Source: Elymus sibiricus (taxonomy: Eukaryota; Streptophyta; Magnoliopsida; Poales; Poaceae). From it: 64,000 bases of DNA. A program made the position numbers and the translations under genes. Under the pieces are notes generated by a model. The model worked only from the letters and a program-made list of their open reading frames with translations. It made no database searches and was not told the origin of the DNA. The stretch's first letter is position 1; each line of letters opens with the position of its first letter. The stretch spans positions 457,240,379 to 457,304,378 of the forward strand of contig CM077676.1 in NCBI GenBank assembly GCA_039707655.1. The letters are read 5' to 3'. Shown piece by piece: positions 9,658-21,295 of this stretch.

Positions 9658-11099
9658 GAGCATCTCCAACCTGAACCCCTACTACACCCCCATATTCCGG
9701 GCGGACATCCCGGAAAAAAACGCCTCCCAACCGGACCCTCTAGACCCAACCCATATGCCTGGGGTGTCCGCCCCCTCTCAAACCCAAACATATATGTGGC
9801 AATTTTGGGGCCACACAGACGCATCCGCCACGTCAAACCTGACAGGATAGACTGGCCCCAAATCCCCCCAAATTGAACAAATCAACCACCGTCTCCATCG
9901 TGTTCGTCCTCCATTTTTCGCACCCTCCTCCGATCTTGTTACGTGTCCATGCCGCCAACCTCCTCATGTGTCCTATCCATCGATGCCCGCTCCACGTTTC
10001 TCCTGCCGTCATGGTCAATGGCTTAGATGATTCTGTGGAGATTCCGACTATTGGGAATAAAGCAGAGACCATTGCCCCAATGAACAACGTGTTTGGCAGC
10101 GTGCCAGTAAGAAGACTGAGAAGGAAGCTGCGGCGGTGGACGCGGTGGCGGGCTGCGTTGGCGCGCGCGCGGTGGCGTTGTCGTGGCTGCTCGGTGAGGG
10201 TGGCGGCTCCCTGGATTTGTCAAGGGCTGCAGCGCGGTGGACTGTCCTCGCGGCAGTACGGTGATGGTGGTTGTCGTGGAGCTCCGGACGAAAGTTTCTG
10301 CCCGACTTGGTCGGTGCCGGCGACGGCGGCGCTCTAATGCGCCGTTTCCATCTTGATGGCGTCGTCGAGGAGCCCCGACCCACCTCCAACCAATGGGACC
10401 TCGTCTTCCGGGTGAAAACCCAGATTTAGTTTGCTGGATCGAATGTCGGCGGCGTCTTCTTTGACGTCGTTTATCTTTCTTGGAGGCGCCATTTTTGGAG
10501 ACGAGGTCCGGTTGGCGCTTGTGGCTTTTGTGCTTTTGGTGGTATGCCGAGACGGTGGATGCCGGAGCGGCGGCTCCGGACGGTGGATGTATGCCGAGGC
10601 AGCGGCCTCGGATGGTCATGCAGCGGCGGCCCTATGGGGTAGGTTCGCTGCTTTGCTTGGCATGGGCGGCGACCTAGTGCTGCGGGGGTAGCGAGTTCGT
10701 CGGCCCAGTCAGACGCGGCCTGAGGGGTTGGTCTGGCGGGAAGTCGGGGCGGCGGCCCCGGATGTTTTGGCAGAGCGTTCGTGGTCTGCGGACGGTTGTC
10801 TCGTGTAGCAAGGGCTACAGGGCGCCCGAACCGTGCGGCGCTATGGCTCGTGAGCGGGCGGGGGATGTCGGAGCGGCGGCTCCGGAGCCGGGGGTGTGTG
10901 TTTGTTGCGATTGCGGCCTTGTGTCGTGTGGTCGACGAGGCTTCATTGCTTGTGCGGTTTTCGGCTTGGTTTTCCTTATAAACTGGCCACTTTGTGAGGT
11001 TTTCGATTCGGTTTCCCTTATAAACTGGATCAACTCTCTTCTTCTATAATGCAATGCCAGAGCACCTGGCCCTCTGACGAGGTTCCGTCAAAAAATAAA
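9658..11099 (+). mobile_element. Transposon fragment followed by a LINE-like 3' end
   Basis: The left edge starts with GAGCATCTCCAAC, a Harbinger-like terminus, but I find no matching right end, so that element is truncated or interrupted. From about 10380 the sequence has the G/C-rich 3' UTR character of Triticeae LINEs, ends CTTATAAACTGGATCAACTC...ATAATGCAATGCCAG, and closes with an A-rich tail (gtcaaaaaataaaa, 11086-11099). The tail abuts exon 2 of GDSL copy 2. The LINE is 5'-truncated and codes no RT here. The exact border between the two parts is not clear. Confidence 0.45.
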
Positions 11100-11523
11100 A
11101 TCTGATTGCATCCTGTAGTTGGAGAAGCGTCCGGCCAAAACAGGAGATGTAGAATAATGAGTGTTGAGATAGGAGCCGTATGGGTAGCTCCATTGACGCG
11201 ATGTCTTTTCACCAATGTTGTTGGGAAGATTGCCGTTGTCCACAAAGTCGTCGCCAAAGACAAACATGCTGGACCATTGGTTCCTCGACCCCTGAGCAGG
11301 TGTGCCTCGGGCCTCCACACGAGCAGCTGCAACATAGATCTATCATGTCAGTACGTGCGTTCGTGCATGCTGAAAGAACATGAAGAACGGGAGACTCGGC
11401 GGCAGGCTATCAACAAACATCCAAAAGGAAGACGTGGCAACAAGTAGTAGTATGTAATCCGTGCATACCATCAAAGAGGACGAGGAGGAGGAGAAGACAA
11501 ACAACAGCCGGAGGAAGCTTCAT
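11100..11523 (-). pseudogene. GDSL esterase/lipase-like gene copy 2, exons 1-2 only
   Basis: Exon 1 is 11523-11469 (MKLPPAVVCLLLLLVLFDG, signal peptide, donor GTATGCAC) and exon 2 runs from the acceptor at 11326 down to about 11100 (EARGTPAQGSRNQW, FVFGDDFVDNGN, SYPYGSYL, GRFSNYRMQSDFI). It is the paralogue of the gene at 124-1771, with the same exon phase. Unlike copy 1 its exon 2 is in frame. Exons 3-5 are missing: right after the codons for SDFI the sequence passes into the A-rich tail of a LINE-like element, so a retroposon landed at or beside the exon 2 donor. The catalytic Ser of GDSL is Asp here. No downstream exons were found between 7.5 and 9.6 kb. Confidence 0.75.
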
Positions 11524-11605
11524 GGCTGCGCCCGGCGAGGAAGCAGATGATGGAGAGGGAGGGAGATGGGGATGGGGATGGGATCGTGGTGTGGGCGTAG
11601 GGCTA

Positions 11606-11613
11606 TATTTATA
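11606..11613 (-). promoter_or_regulatory. TATA box of GDSL copy 2
   Basis: On the minus strand CTATAAATATAGC lies 83 bases before the ATG at 11523. The match to the copy 1 promoter at positions 5-17 supports recent shared ancestry. Confidence 0.55.
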
Positions 11614-11846
11614 GCAGAGGAAGAATGCACGTGTACCTTAGTGTCCTGCTCCTGTTAACTTCGATTCAACTTCTTACCTCGGATGATCAACTTGGTGGGG
11701 AAGGCGCTGGCGCATGTCTTTCACCGACCTAATCTCTTTGGCGTTCCATGCATCTTCACGATTCCGCCGTCCCTACGTCCGCTTCCACTCGTCACGTACT
11801 GATCCCGGTCTTCTTTTTCTCCGCCCATACCGAATTTCCTGCCCAA

Positions 11847-13145
11847 TTTTTTTTTTGTTTTTTTGTTTTTTTTTTGAAAAAGGAGGTTAAAACCCCCGGC
11901 CTCTGCATCAATCGATGCATATAGCCATCTTTATTAATTATTTAACAAAGGTCTGACAAGAACATACATCAAGCCACCCGAAGCCACCACTCACACCTAC
12001 AAACTCGATAATGTGGAGTGCTCTCACTCCCCATATCTAAAACCGGTGTCGTCGCCGATCCATCCACATAACGTATCGGAACCTACAACCGGTGCAGCAA
12101 ACCTAAAACGGGCACCACATGCACACGTTTTAGAGGCCGCCATCATCCTCGAACCGTTGACCCATCTTCAGGAAAGAGATCCGCATCATCCTTGCCAGTC
12201 CGTCCATCCGTCGACGCCACCACGACGCCCAACGTTACCACCTCCCTGCGCGCAAACTGCTGGGCACGTCACGGTCACCGCCGGTACACCGCAGCACCAT
12301 GCCGCCAAGTACCACCAGCCGACACAGCTTGAAGTCTCTGGAAGATTTGTCATGCGTAGCACCTGTCGGTCAGGCATGACTTGACATCTCCACCCAAGCT
12401 CCGTGCAAGACGAAGCCGCTCCACCTCCTGCCTCTGTCCTCCGGCGCTGCTCCACAAACGATGCTCCCAAGAGAGAAACGACACCGCAGTGCCGCCATCG
12501 TCCAATCTGGAAGACCAGATTCTAGGGTTTCCCCCGGAGCAGCACGAGTGGGTCAATAGTAGTTATACGACGATGTCTTCATCAAGGTAACGACGTAGAA
12601 CGCTGACATCGCCCGCTGACGGCTCGGTTTTCACCGGCAACTATAGCTCCCCGACTCGCAGCCGGGACTAGATGACAGATCTCGAGATCCGACCACCCAG
12701 CCGCAGGCCGACCACCTCCGACGAAGGAGATGACCACCACCGCCGGTTGCACCGGGCAGATCAGATCTGACCGGAGGCGCCGCCGCCGTGTCCACTAGGT
12801 CCTCCACGCCGCCGCGGCCGCCGATCCGAAGCCAGATGGCGCGCCGCCGCAACATAGCCGGTCGGAGCCGCCGACTGCAGCCACCGACGCCGCCCGAACT
12901 ACGCCGCCGCGCCGCAAAGACTGGATCGGCCGCGCCTCCACACGTTTAGGGGCCCTGCACCACCCCTAAGATGCGGGAGAGAGGGAGTCCCCCGCCACCG
13001 CCGTCGGCCCCCGGACTTAGCCCGGCGGCGTCCCCCGGCGGCGGCGGAGGGAGGGGAGGAGGGAGTTCGCGGCCCCGGCGGCTAGGGTTTGGGCGCCGCC
13101 CGAATCGCCCTAGCGGGGACGACGTGGGGGCTGGCGTGGATCTTT
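11847..13145 (-). mobile_element. LINE-like retroposon, internally deleted
   Basis: Read on the minus strand it begins with a GC-rich leader (AAACCCTAGCCGCCGGGG-like, about 13100) and ends with a T-rich tract on the plus strand (11847-11875) that corresponds to a poly(A) tail. The tail-proximal motif (ggaggttaaaacccccggcc, then 'ctgcatcaatcgatgcat') is familiar from high-copy Triticeae LINE-type elements. No RT domain is present. Target duplications could not be identified. Confidence 0.5.
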
Positions 13146-13432
13146 GGGTCAATGGTCACTGGTTAAGGACTCCCTGAGGATGTATGAGTGGATCTTTGGG
13201 TCACGTTGTGGGGAATATCTCAGTCTTTGCAGGAACCCATTTTCTGCCCAATGTCCCTTCTAGATCGTCGTCCTCTTTGAAACCAACACGACAGGAGAGC
13301 CCCTCGTCTAGGTTATTGGCTGGCAACAATTCATCCACGACCTAAAGCTCTCTTAAGTCTTATCAGGCCTCCATGCCGGCGCCCTCCACCGTCAACTGCT
13401 TGCTGAATCAGTAGTGCAGCGATATCGCGTAA

Positions 13433-14722
13433 GGGCATTTCTAACCGATCCCCTAAAAATAATAGAGTATCCAACAGAGTAAAAGCTTAGTCGAGTATAT
13501 TTACTTCACTAAAATTTTGCGGGACATAGCCGATCCCTTATATATAACCGAGTAAAATTATTATTTTTCATTTGCATTTCATTTTCGGCCACCGAAACAC
13601 ATTTCTTTGCTTCTTTATTTCATTCAACGACATTTTGATACATTGCAGTACATAATTCATCAATTCTTCGCCACGAGAGCAAGACCAAAGAAAACAAGAA
13701 CCACAATTAGACATTTTAGAAGATATCCAATTTCCATAACTGCTCCCACTAGTTGGATTAATATCTTCTCTATGTCTTCATTGTTGATCTGTGGCTTCTC
13801 GAACTTGTACACTTTCTTTTTCTTCGATTCTAAAGCAGTAGACGGTGCTTCGGATCTAATAATTTCATCTCTAGTCTCATCTCTAGCCTCTATTCTAGCA
13901 AGGAGTGCACGAACATCTATCAATTTTCGTGCTATCAATATATCGATGTATTCTTCTTTTCAATACCAAAACATGCATCCATCCTACACACAAAATTGAG
14001 CAAACAATGAGCTACCGATTTTGTGCCGAATCCGATGAAGAACCGACTGAAAGAAGCACATAGCCCATCATTTGTGCATTTGAAGAACACCCATTCGGGA
14101 TGTTGTGGCGTGGTAGAAACTCGACGCACCACCGTACGCCGGCAGTCGTCGCACTGTATGACCGGCAACGGCGAGCCGACGAGGCGCTGGGCCAGCGCCG
14201 AGCCCGGGTGACGGCCGGACGTGACTTTGCCGGCGAACCGCCGACGAGAGAGATTCGAGTGGCTAGAGGCGGAGCCAGTACCTGCATGCGGCGCGGAGGC
14301 GTTACCGGGGCTGTGTGGTCCGCTTCCCGGCCAATCCATGGCAAGGCACAGTCGCCGGCGGCCGAAAACGCCAAATCCGGCGGCGGCGGCAGCAGCCGCA
14401 GATCCACCGGTTCTTCACCGGCGGCGGGACGAGGAGGCACAAATCCAAGCGGTAGACGACAGCGGCGGATCCTACGGAGCATCAACGGCGGCGGGCGGGT
14501 GCCGACGAGGGGTGGGAGGGGTGGCACGGGCGCAGATGCGGCGCGGGAGTGGAGGGGGAGGCTGTGAAGGAGAGGCGCGGCTTTTACTCAGCCGTCGTTT
14601 GGGGCCGGAGTAAAATTTATACTCCCTTACGGCGGATTGCGGATCGGCTACGTGCCTGTTAGAGGAGTAAAACCAAATTTTTACTACTCTAACCGGTTAT
14701 AAGGGATCGGTTAGAAATGCCC
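13433..14722. mobile_element. PIF/Harbinger-like element carrying a zf-GRF gene, 1290 bp
   Basis: The termini GGGCATTTCTAACCGATCCC (left) and its near-perfect inverted copy at 14703-14722 are flanked by TAA at 13430-13432 and 14723-14725. Subterminal repeats around 'gagtaaaa' occur on both sides. There is no transposase. Instead the interior carries a minus-strand gene for a GRF zinc-finger, single-TM protein with its intron retained, so the gene was captured as DNA and not from mRNA. Confidence 0.8.
13660..14339 (-). pseudogene. zf-GRF zinc-finger/transmembrane protein, interrupted
   Basis: Exon 1 (14339 to about 14072) reads MDWPGSGPHSPGNASAPHAG..., then the GRF zinc finger PVIQCDDCRRTVV...PEWVFFKC. 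After a short intron (acceptor near 13986) exon 2 completes the finger as DGCMFWY and continues KEEYIDILIARKLIDVRALL, a charged coiled-coil-like segment, a KKKK patch, and a C-terminal hydrophobic helix (LLKCLIVVLVFFGLALV), ending at 13660. The Trp expected after FWY is TGA at 13960-13962, so the finger is cut by a nonsense codon. GRF fingers bind nucleic acids in other proteins; the role of this short grass-specific family is not known to me. It lies wholly inside the transposon. Confidence 0.7.
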
Positions 14723-14725
14723 TAA

Positions 14726-15370
14726 ATAGTTCTGATCAGGCGTAAGTCTGCATGCCTGGTTGCCTCTTTTTGGTTATAGTCCTCACTAAGCAGAAACGAA
14801 GCTTTGTAGCTAGATGAGGATTCTCTAGAGCTGTGCGTCATCTAGCCAGGGCTTAACCAACATGTTCGGTACTTGGAAAATAAATACGAAGAGCTCATCC
14901 TCATTAACCAGGACTTACAACTAATTTGGCAGCTGAATGTAAGGAAAAGGAGCGAGCACAAGATCAGGCAGATCATGTAGAAAGGGAGAAACAAAATGGA
15001 GCTGTTGAAGCAATCAATTAGAGATGCAATGCTGAATATGATTGAAACTCAACCAGCAGCTACAAATGAGGTAAATCAACTTTTATTCTACTTGATTTGT
15101 GCTAAATTAAAGCCCAAATTTGGAGTCAATTTGATAGCCACAGCTGCTCTATTGTCCAACTTTGATGTTTATTTAATTTTCGCTCTGAACCCAAACTTGC
15201 AGAACTATCTACTCTGCAGGATACTCTACCATGGGCTCCACCCAGACATGTAAATGCAATGTGGCGCTCTCTAATTCTCAAACACAAGTTCCAGCTTGGC
15301 TTCGGGTCCAGTTCACTGAACAAACGCCCCCAAGTTGACAAGGTAATCAACAGCCAGCCGAATATCCATT
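14726..15370. other. Unassigned degenerate coding-like sequence
   Basis: Around 14850-15070 the plus strand translates to coiled-coil-like segments (ENKYEELILINQDLQLIWQL, KQSIRDAMLNMIE) in changing frames. This resembles the leucine-rich part of plant transposon-associated proteins, but I cannot name a family. No intact ORF or element end was seen. Confidence 0.3.
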
Positions 15371-15729
15371 TCTGCACCTGAGCACTCGGTAAACAGTAAA
15401 ATCGAAAGAAATACTAAACAAATTCAAAACATTCCAATTTTTTGCATGGAAGATATTTTAGTATGTGAGGTCAGTGCCAAATTTCAGCATATTTGAACAT
15501 CTGAGCAGCTCTCAGCACAAATAACAAAATCGGCCCCGAACAATGCACGGACAGTAAACTTTTTCATAGACCCCGATTTTTTTTTTCTGAGAGCTGCTCA
15601 GATGTCCAAATGAGCTGAAATTTGGCACGGACCTCACGCACTCAAACATCTTCCATGCAAAAAAATCAGAATTTTTTGAAGTTGTCTAGTACTTTTTTTT
15701 TAATTTTACTGTTTATGCCCAGGAGCAGA
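15371..15729. mobile_element. Foldback MITE, about 360 bp
   Basis: The two halves are long imperfect inverted repeats: 'tctgcacctgagcactcgg taaacag' on the left pairs with 'ctgtttatgcccaggagcaga' on the right, and 'gccaaatttcagc..catctgagcagctctcag' with its complement, leaving a loop of roughly 50 bp around 15525-15570. No coding capacity. Flanking duplications were not resolved, so the superfamily is open. Confidence 0.7.
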
Positions 15730-16127
15730 TGAGCTCGGGAGCCATTTTTCCGCTCTCCCGGCCAGCCTTCTCTTTCCGTCATTAATGATTTATCTACTTA
15801 ACTATTTACATTGCATCTCTAGGTCATTGCCTCATATCTATACCCTGTTATTTGTAGTTCCAGTAGGGATACATACGGATGGAACAAGAAGGGTTAGTCC
15901 AATATCAGAAGATGGTTTTAGTTCAATCCAGAGATGTCAACTTATACTATATGCTATCACCACCTATTTATATTAATAAGGATTTGGCCATCTCTAAGAA
16001 TATGTTTTTTTGGCATGCATCCCTGCAGCAACGCGGGGATATCATCTAATACCATATAAAAATGGCGTTTCTTGCGGTCACATTTTTACCATGGGATTTT
16101 TTTTGTTGCGATATATTCATGCCTTGA

Positions 16128-16276
16128 TTTTGCTTTCAGTCGCAATAGTAAAATGCAACAAAAATTGAGAAATTTTAATGAATTCTACCACGGGAGAATT
16201 CCTTCGTTGTGATATGCTAGCGCCTTGATTTCCTTTTGTTTTCAGTCGCAATAGTAAAATGCAACAAAAATTGAGA
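16128..16276 (+). repeat. Short direct repeat, two copies
   Basis: The segment 'tcagtcgcaatagtaaaatg caacaaaaattgaga' occurs at about 16137-16172 and again at about 16243-16278, each preceded by 'ccttgattt'. This is a diverged tandem duplication of about 106 bp. Confidence 0.65.
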
Positions 16277-16734
16277 ATTTATCAAAGGAAAAAAGAGGGG
16301 AAACGATTAGCATCAACCGACCGATCAAGGCCCTGCATCCGCCGCTTGGTGCGCCGTTGGATCAATCGAAATCGTGCGTCTCTCGCATCTTTTAATCCAA
16401 CCAACCTTATCTACTCAGCATCGTTCTCCTCCGCACGCGTATTTCTTCCAAAAATCAAGCCCTCTCTCTCTCCCCAAGTCAGCTTCTAGCAGCGCCGTCG
16501 CCCATGCCTGGGATGGCCTCGGCTTGCATGGGCACCGATGGCCGGAGCACCGACGAGGAGACAGCAGCTGCGCCTCTCGTGACACGCGCACAGGACGAGG
16601 CCAAGGCGATGCGTACGTTGCCAGCCGCGTGCGCAAGAAGACTAGCCAGCCCAATTCGTGGCTTGGCTGCAGTCTACAACGACGACAACGAACGACGGCG
16701 GCGGTGCTACAACTTCATCTTCGTTGTATTTTTT

Positions 16735-16960
16735 TCTGCAAAAGTTACTTCCGCGACAACATCTATGTTGCAAAATCGCTGAAGAAAAAAGAAAAGAAAT
16801 TCTGCAACAAGACCTCTATTGCAAAAAAAATCTGCAATAAAAACTCTTTTGCAAAAAAATTCTGAAACAAGACCTATGCTGCAAAAAAATAGATGTTTCT
16901 GCAACAAAACATATGTTACAAAAGGTTCTCGCAACACGACTTCTGTTGCAGAAGTGAGGA
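16735..16960 (+). repeat. Degenerate tandem repeat of about 30 bp
   Basis: Repeated units of the form 'tctgcaacaagacctctattgcaaaaaaa' recur at least six times with substitutions and small indels. Each unit is itself a weak inverted repeat (gcaaca...tgttgc). The region flanks the A/T end of the LINE at 17056. Such arrays occur inside some grass MULEs, but no element ends were identified. Confidence 0.6.
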
Positions 16961-17055
16961 CGACTCTCCGCCACAAGATTCACGCGTAGCACCCCAAAAA
17001 AGAGTGACGAATAAGGGTTTGAATTTCGGCGCCGAGTTGTGGGACCCTTTATAAA

Positions 17056-20000
17056 TATATATTTTTTTGAAAGCAACAGATTTTATTCCTCATATAATGG
17101 ACATATCGTTTACAAGTGAATGAGAAATAAAATCAGGGATTACAGATTCCCAAAACAGAGAGGATTTTTCACTAACTGAGTTCTTGGCTAGGCTATGAGC
17201 CACTTCATTTGCTTCACGTGGGCACTGTGTATAAGAAACACTTGCGAAGTCCATCGCTAACTGTTTGCACTCGAGCACCATAGCAACATCTGAGCCAACA
17301 TATGTATCTGGTTGTTGCACCGCTTCCGCCACAAAGCTACTATCGGACTCAATGATCACTTTGTTGCAACCGATCCTCTCTGCTAGATATAGTCCGTTCC
17401 GAATTGCTGTCATCTCCGCAGAATCAACACCGACCACATGAGGAACAAACCATGTTGCAGCCGCAATAAAATTCCCTCTCCCATCCCGAGCAATAGCGCC
17501 AGTTGCACCGGATAAAGTTTCAGCTTGGAACGCCTCGTCGACGTTGATTTTCACCACATCGCTAGTCGGTTTCTTCCACATATGATCATGGGTCCTCATC
17601 GGCTGCCCAGCCGTATAAGCCCGAGTATAGTTCGTTGCCAAAACCTTAATAGAGATTGCGGCTCTCTCAGGGGTCTGGATTGGTTCGCTTTTAACATGCT
17701 GACGCCATTGCCACCATAGGTACCAGGCGGCTACCATCATAAGTTCCGCAACAGGCAGTCCATCAATGACTGAATTCGTCCGGCACAGGATTTCGACAGT
17801 TATAGACCCTGAGCGATCCTGCCGTACTGCTTCCTCTACTCTGTCCTTCACCCCTCCATTGCTCTCTTATAGGTAAACAGACAATGCTGGATATCCTCAA
17901 TACCGGTCGCACAGAACGGGCATTGAGGGATGAGTGGTATGTGTCTATTTGCAAGAATTCCGTAGCAAGGAAGTGAACCATTTAGTGCCTTCCACGCAAA
18001 ATGTTTGATCTTCCCTGGAATTTTGAGGTTCCAAATCTCTTTCCAGATTGTATTCGTATTTATATTCCCCTGTCCGTCTGATCGCACAAGTCGCTGCCCG
18101 AACTGATGTTCAAATTCTCTGTGATATGCCGATCGGACTGAGAACGTCCCCGACCGTGTATAGTGCCAAGCAACAAAGTCTTCCACGAGCTGAACATTTA
18201 ACAGAATCTGGAGAATCCTATTGGCATCCACCGGGGAGAATATATCTCTAATCAACACTTCATCCCACTGCCCATCATGCGGATTAATAAGTTCCTCAAC
18301 GAAAGTGAGCATAGATGCACCTCTCGGGGTGATTACCTTCCGTGAAGGACTTTCTGGGATCCAAGGGTCTCTCCAAATATTAATTTGTGACCCCGACCCA
18401 ACACGCCAAATACAACCCCTTTGGAACGTTTGGATGCCCGCGACAATACTTTGCCAAGTGTATGATGAACCCTTCTTTGGTCCTGCCTTCAAAATGTTGC
18501 CGTCTGGATAATACTTTGCACTCAAAACGCGTGCACATAAGGAGTCAGGGTTCTGGATCAGTCGCCAACACTGTTTTGCTAACATAGCAAGGTTAAAACT
18601 ATGAAGGTCTCTAAATCCCAATCCCCCTTTCTTCTTCGGTACACATAATTTCCACCATGCAAACCAATGCATCTTCTTCTTCTCCTCATTGTCACCCCAC
18701 CAAAATCCAGTCAACTCATCAGTGATTGTTTTGCAAATACCTTTAGGCAGTTTGAATACGGACATTGCATAAGATGGTATTGCTTGGGCTACCGATTTCA
18801 GTAAAATTTCCTTGCCCTGCATAGACAAAACTTTCTCCTTCCAACCTTTGAGGCGCTGGCATACCCGGTCAGTAAGATGCTGGAAACAATCGCTTCTGTC
18901 AACCCCCACCATAGTAGGGAGCCCCAAATATTTATCTGATAGGGCCTCCGTGACAATGTTTAGTTCCCTGCATACCTCTTCTCTTACACCAACCGGAGTA
19001 TTAGGGCTAAAGAAAATGCTAGATTTGGCATTACTCACCATCTGACCTGAACTCCTGCAATAGGTATCCAAGATCCTCTTCAATGTGTTTGCACATTGCA
19101 TGTTTGCTTTCATCAGTATTAGGGAATCATCTGCAAAAAGAAGATGTGAAATAGTAGGGGCATTCCTACACACTTTAATACCTTCCAGATTCCCAATTTC
19201 TTCCTCATGAGCAAGCATACTAGATAGTCCTTCCGAGCATAACAGAAAAAGGTAGGGGGAAAGAGGATCCCCCTGCCTAAGGCCCCTGGTGGGTGTAAAC
19301 TCATCTGTCTCAGTATCATTGAAACGGACCCTGTAACTGACAGAGGATACACACTCCATTATTAGCCGGACCCATTGCTCATGAAATCCCAACTTCAACA
19401 TCATCCTTTCCAAAAAATTCCATTCAACTCTATCATAAGCTTTATTCATGTCTAGCTTTACTGCACAGAAACCAGAAGACCCATGTGTTTTCTTTTTTAT
19501 GGTGTGGAAACACTCATATGCCACCAGTACATTATCAGTAATAAGTCTTCCAGGTACGAATGCACTCTGTGTAGGAGAAATAATTTCTGGGAGAATTCTC
19601 TTCAGTCTGTTAGCAATCATCTTAGAAATAATTTTGTAAACCACATTACAGAGACTATAGGTCTGTACTGTGTAATTACCTCAGGACTATCTACCTTGGG
19701 AATCAGAACGATGTTTGTTGAATTCCAACCCGAAGGTATCTTCCTGTTATTAATTGCCTCCAGAACCTCTTTGGTCAGATCATCACCCAAGATATGCCAG
19801 AACCTTTTAAAAAAGATTGCATGTAGACCATCAGGTCCTGGTGCCTTCATATCACCTATCTGAAATAGAGCCTTGCGCACATCTTCTCGGGTATACGGAG
19901 ACATGAGAAATTCATTCATATTCTTTGTTACAAGGGTTTTCACAGAGGATAATAAACCATCATCTATCACACCTGAGCTAGAAGAAAAAAGGCCACGGAA

Positions 20001-20882
20001 ATAATCACAGACTAAGGGCCTCAGGTTATCATTACCTTCCACCCAATTCTGATTGTCATTCTTCAGTTTTTTTATAAGATTCCGTCTCCTCCTAGCTGAT
20101 GCACAATACTGGAAATACGAGGAGTTACGATCGCCCTTCTTTAGCCAGTTCACCCTTCCCCTTTGAGCCCAATATATTTCATCTTGTTCCAACAAGTTCT
20201 CAATCAAAACCGACAGCTCCTTCTGTTTCATTTTCGCTTCATTCGTAAACGGCGATCTCATCAATGCCTCAAGATCACGCTGTGCTTTTTTAAGTCTAGC
20301 CCGAGGCTTCTTCAGGATCCGGCAATCCCATGCATGCAGATCGGCATGCACCGAATTCAGTTTGTCCCGTACAGTAGGACACAGCCCACGCTGTACTGCT
20401 TTTTGCCATGCGGTGTTCACTATTTCACTCACCGTTTCTTCAGCTAACCACCGCATCTCAAACTTTCTGTCTCTATTCGGTTGGTTCTCTGTCACACCAG
20501 CTAAAAACTCAGTGTCCATTAGTATGGGTCGGTGGTCCGATTTCCCCATATCCAGGTTGCTTAGCCCTGCCATCGGGTGGACCAGCAGCCATTCAGCATT
20601 AGTCACTGCCCGTTCTCTCAATCCTCCGCGAAACCAAGTGTACATGTCACCATTGTATCCAATATCTTCTAACGAACAATCAGATAAAGCATCTTGGAAC
20701 GCCTGAAGACGAGAATGGTGGCGAGGAGCACCCCCATCCTTCTCTGTTGAGTACAATATCTCATTGAAATCACTTATCACCATCCACGGCAACCTAGACT
20801 GGGCGTGGAGATCACGCAAGTTTCGGTAGGTCCGATCCTTGTGCTCCCAGCTAGGTTCGCCGTATATTCCTGTCATTCTATA
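17056..20882 (-). mobile_element. 5'-truncated L1-type LINE
   Basis: A 3.8-kb minus-strand non-LTR retrotransposon. Its 3' end is the T-rich tract at 17059-17068 on the plus strand, and its 5' end stops inside the endonuclease domain near 20882, the usual outcome of incomplete target-primed reverse transcription. A possible short duplication, 'tttataa', occurs near both ends but is not convincing. Confidence 0.85.
17090..20876 (-). pseudogene. LINE ORF2: endonuclease (partial), RT, zf-RVT, RNase H
   Basis: Read on the minus strand. From 20876: the C-terminal half of the AP-type endonuclease (PWMVISDFNEILYSTEKDGG, NAEWLL, SDHRPIL). Then the RT with ITQYRPI, KLDMNKAYDRVEW, GLRQGDPLSPYLFL and the catalytic FADD near 19126. 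Then zf-RVT (WNLKIPGKIKHFAWKALNGS, PFCATGIEDIQHCLF). Finally an RNase H domain (KINVDEAFQ, ESDSSF, REANEVAHSLA) ending at 17090. It is read in three frames: one base is missing at about 19657 (ITQYRPI | CNVVYK) and one at about 17862 (AMEG | KDRVEEA). Those two single-base losses are the only breaks I see in the central part, so the insertion is fairly recent. It encodes reverse transcription and nicking functions but cannot be expressed as one protein. Confidence 0.85.
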
Positions 20883-21290
20883 ATTTTTATAAGGAGGGGG
20901 GCGCAGGCAGGGATGGTGTTATCATCCCTGCCTATGTGTACATGATGATTCATATATCCCGGTCGGCTGCAAGTCAGGTTTCCTGCTAAGCTAATTAAAC
21001 GTTAGCACGTTTGTTTGAGCAAGCTGGCTGCCCTGTGCTATTTATAAAGCGTCTCACGTGCCGAATGAATCCGCCCGGGACGGAGATCCATCACCCCATT
21101 TACCACTCTTGCCCCCCGTCGAAGCTTGGGTGACAGGCCTGCGCCACCGGGCCCGGCGTTGAATGATCACGGTCGTCCCCCTTTAAGCGCGTCGCCAGCG
21201 ATCAGAACTCGCCGTGTGGGACTATTAAAAATTACTCAATTTGCATACACGCATGCCAAACGGAATAACTGATCCTTTTTTTTCTTTTTG
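20883..21290. other. Unassigned, no gene seen
   Basis: Low-copy-looking sequence with a GC-rich part (21060-21200). There is no open frame of note and no repeat ends. Confidence 0.3.
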
Positions 21291-21295
21291 CGGGG

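Noticed and set aside
10023..10619. 198-aa minus-strand ORF
   Set aside because: Arg/His/Pro-rich compositional frame in a retroelement 3' region; overlapping frames are equally open.
17050..20895. 'tttataa' as LINE target duplication
   Set aside because: Too short, AT-rich and not adjacent to both ends.
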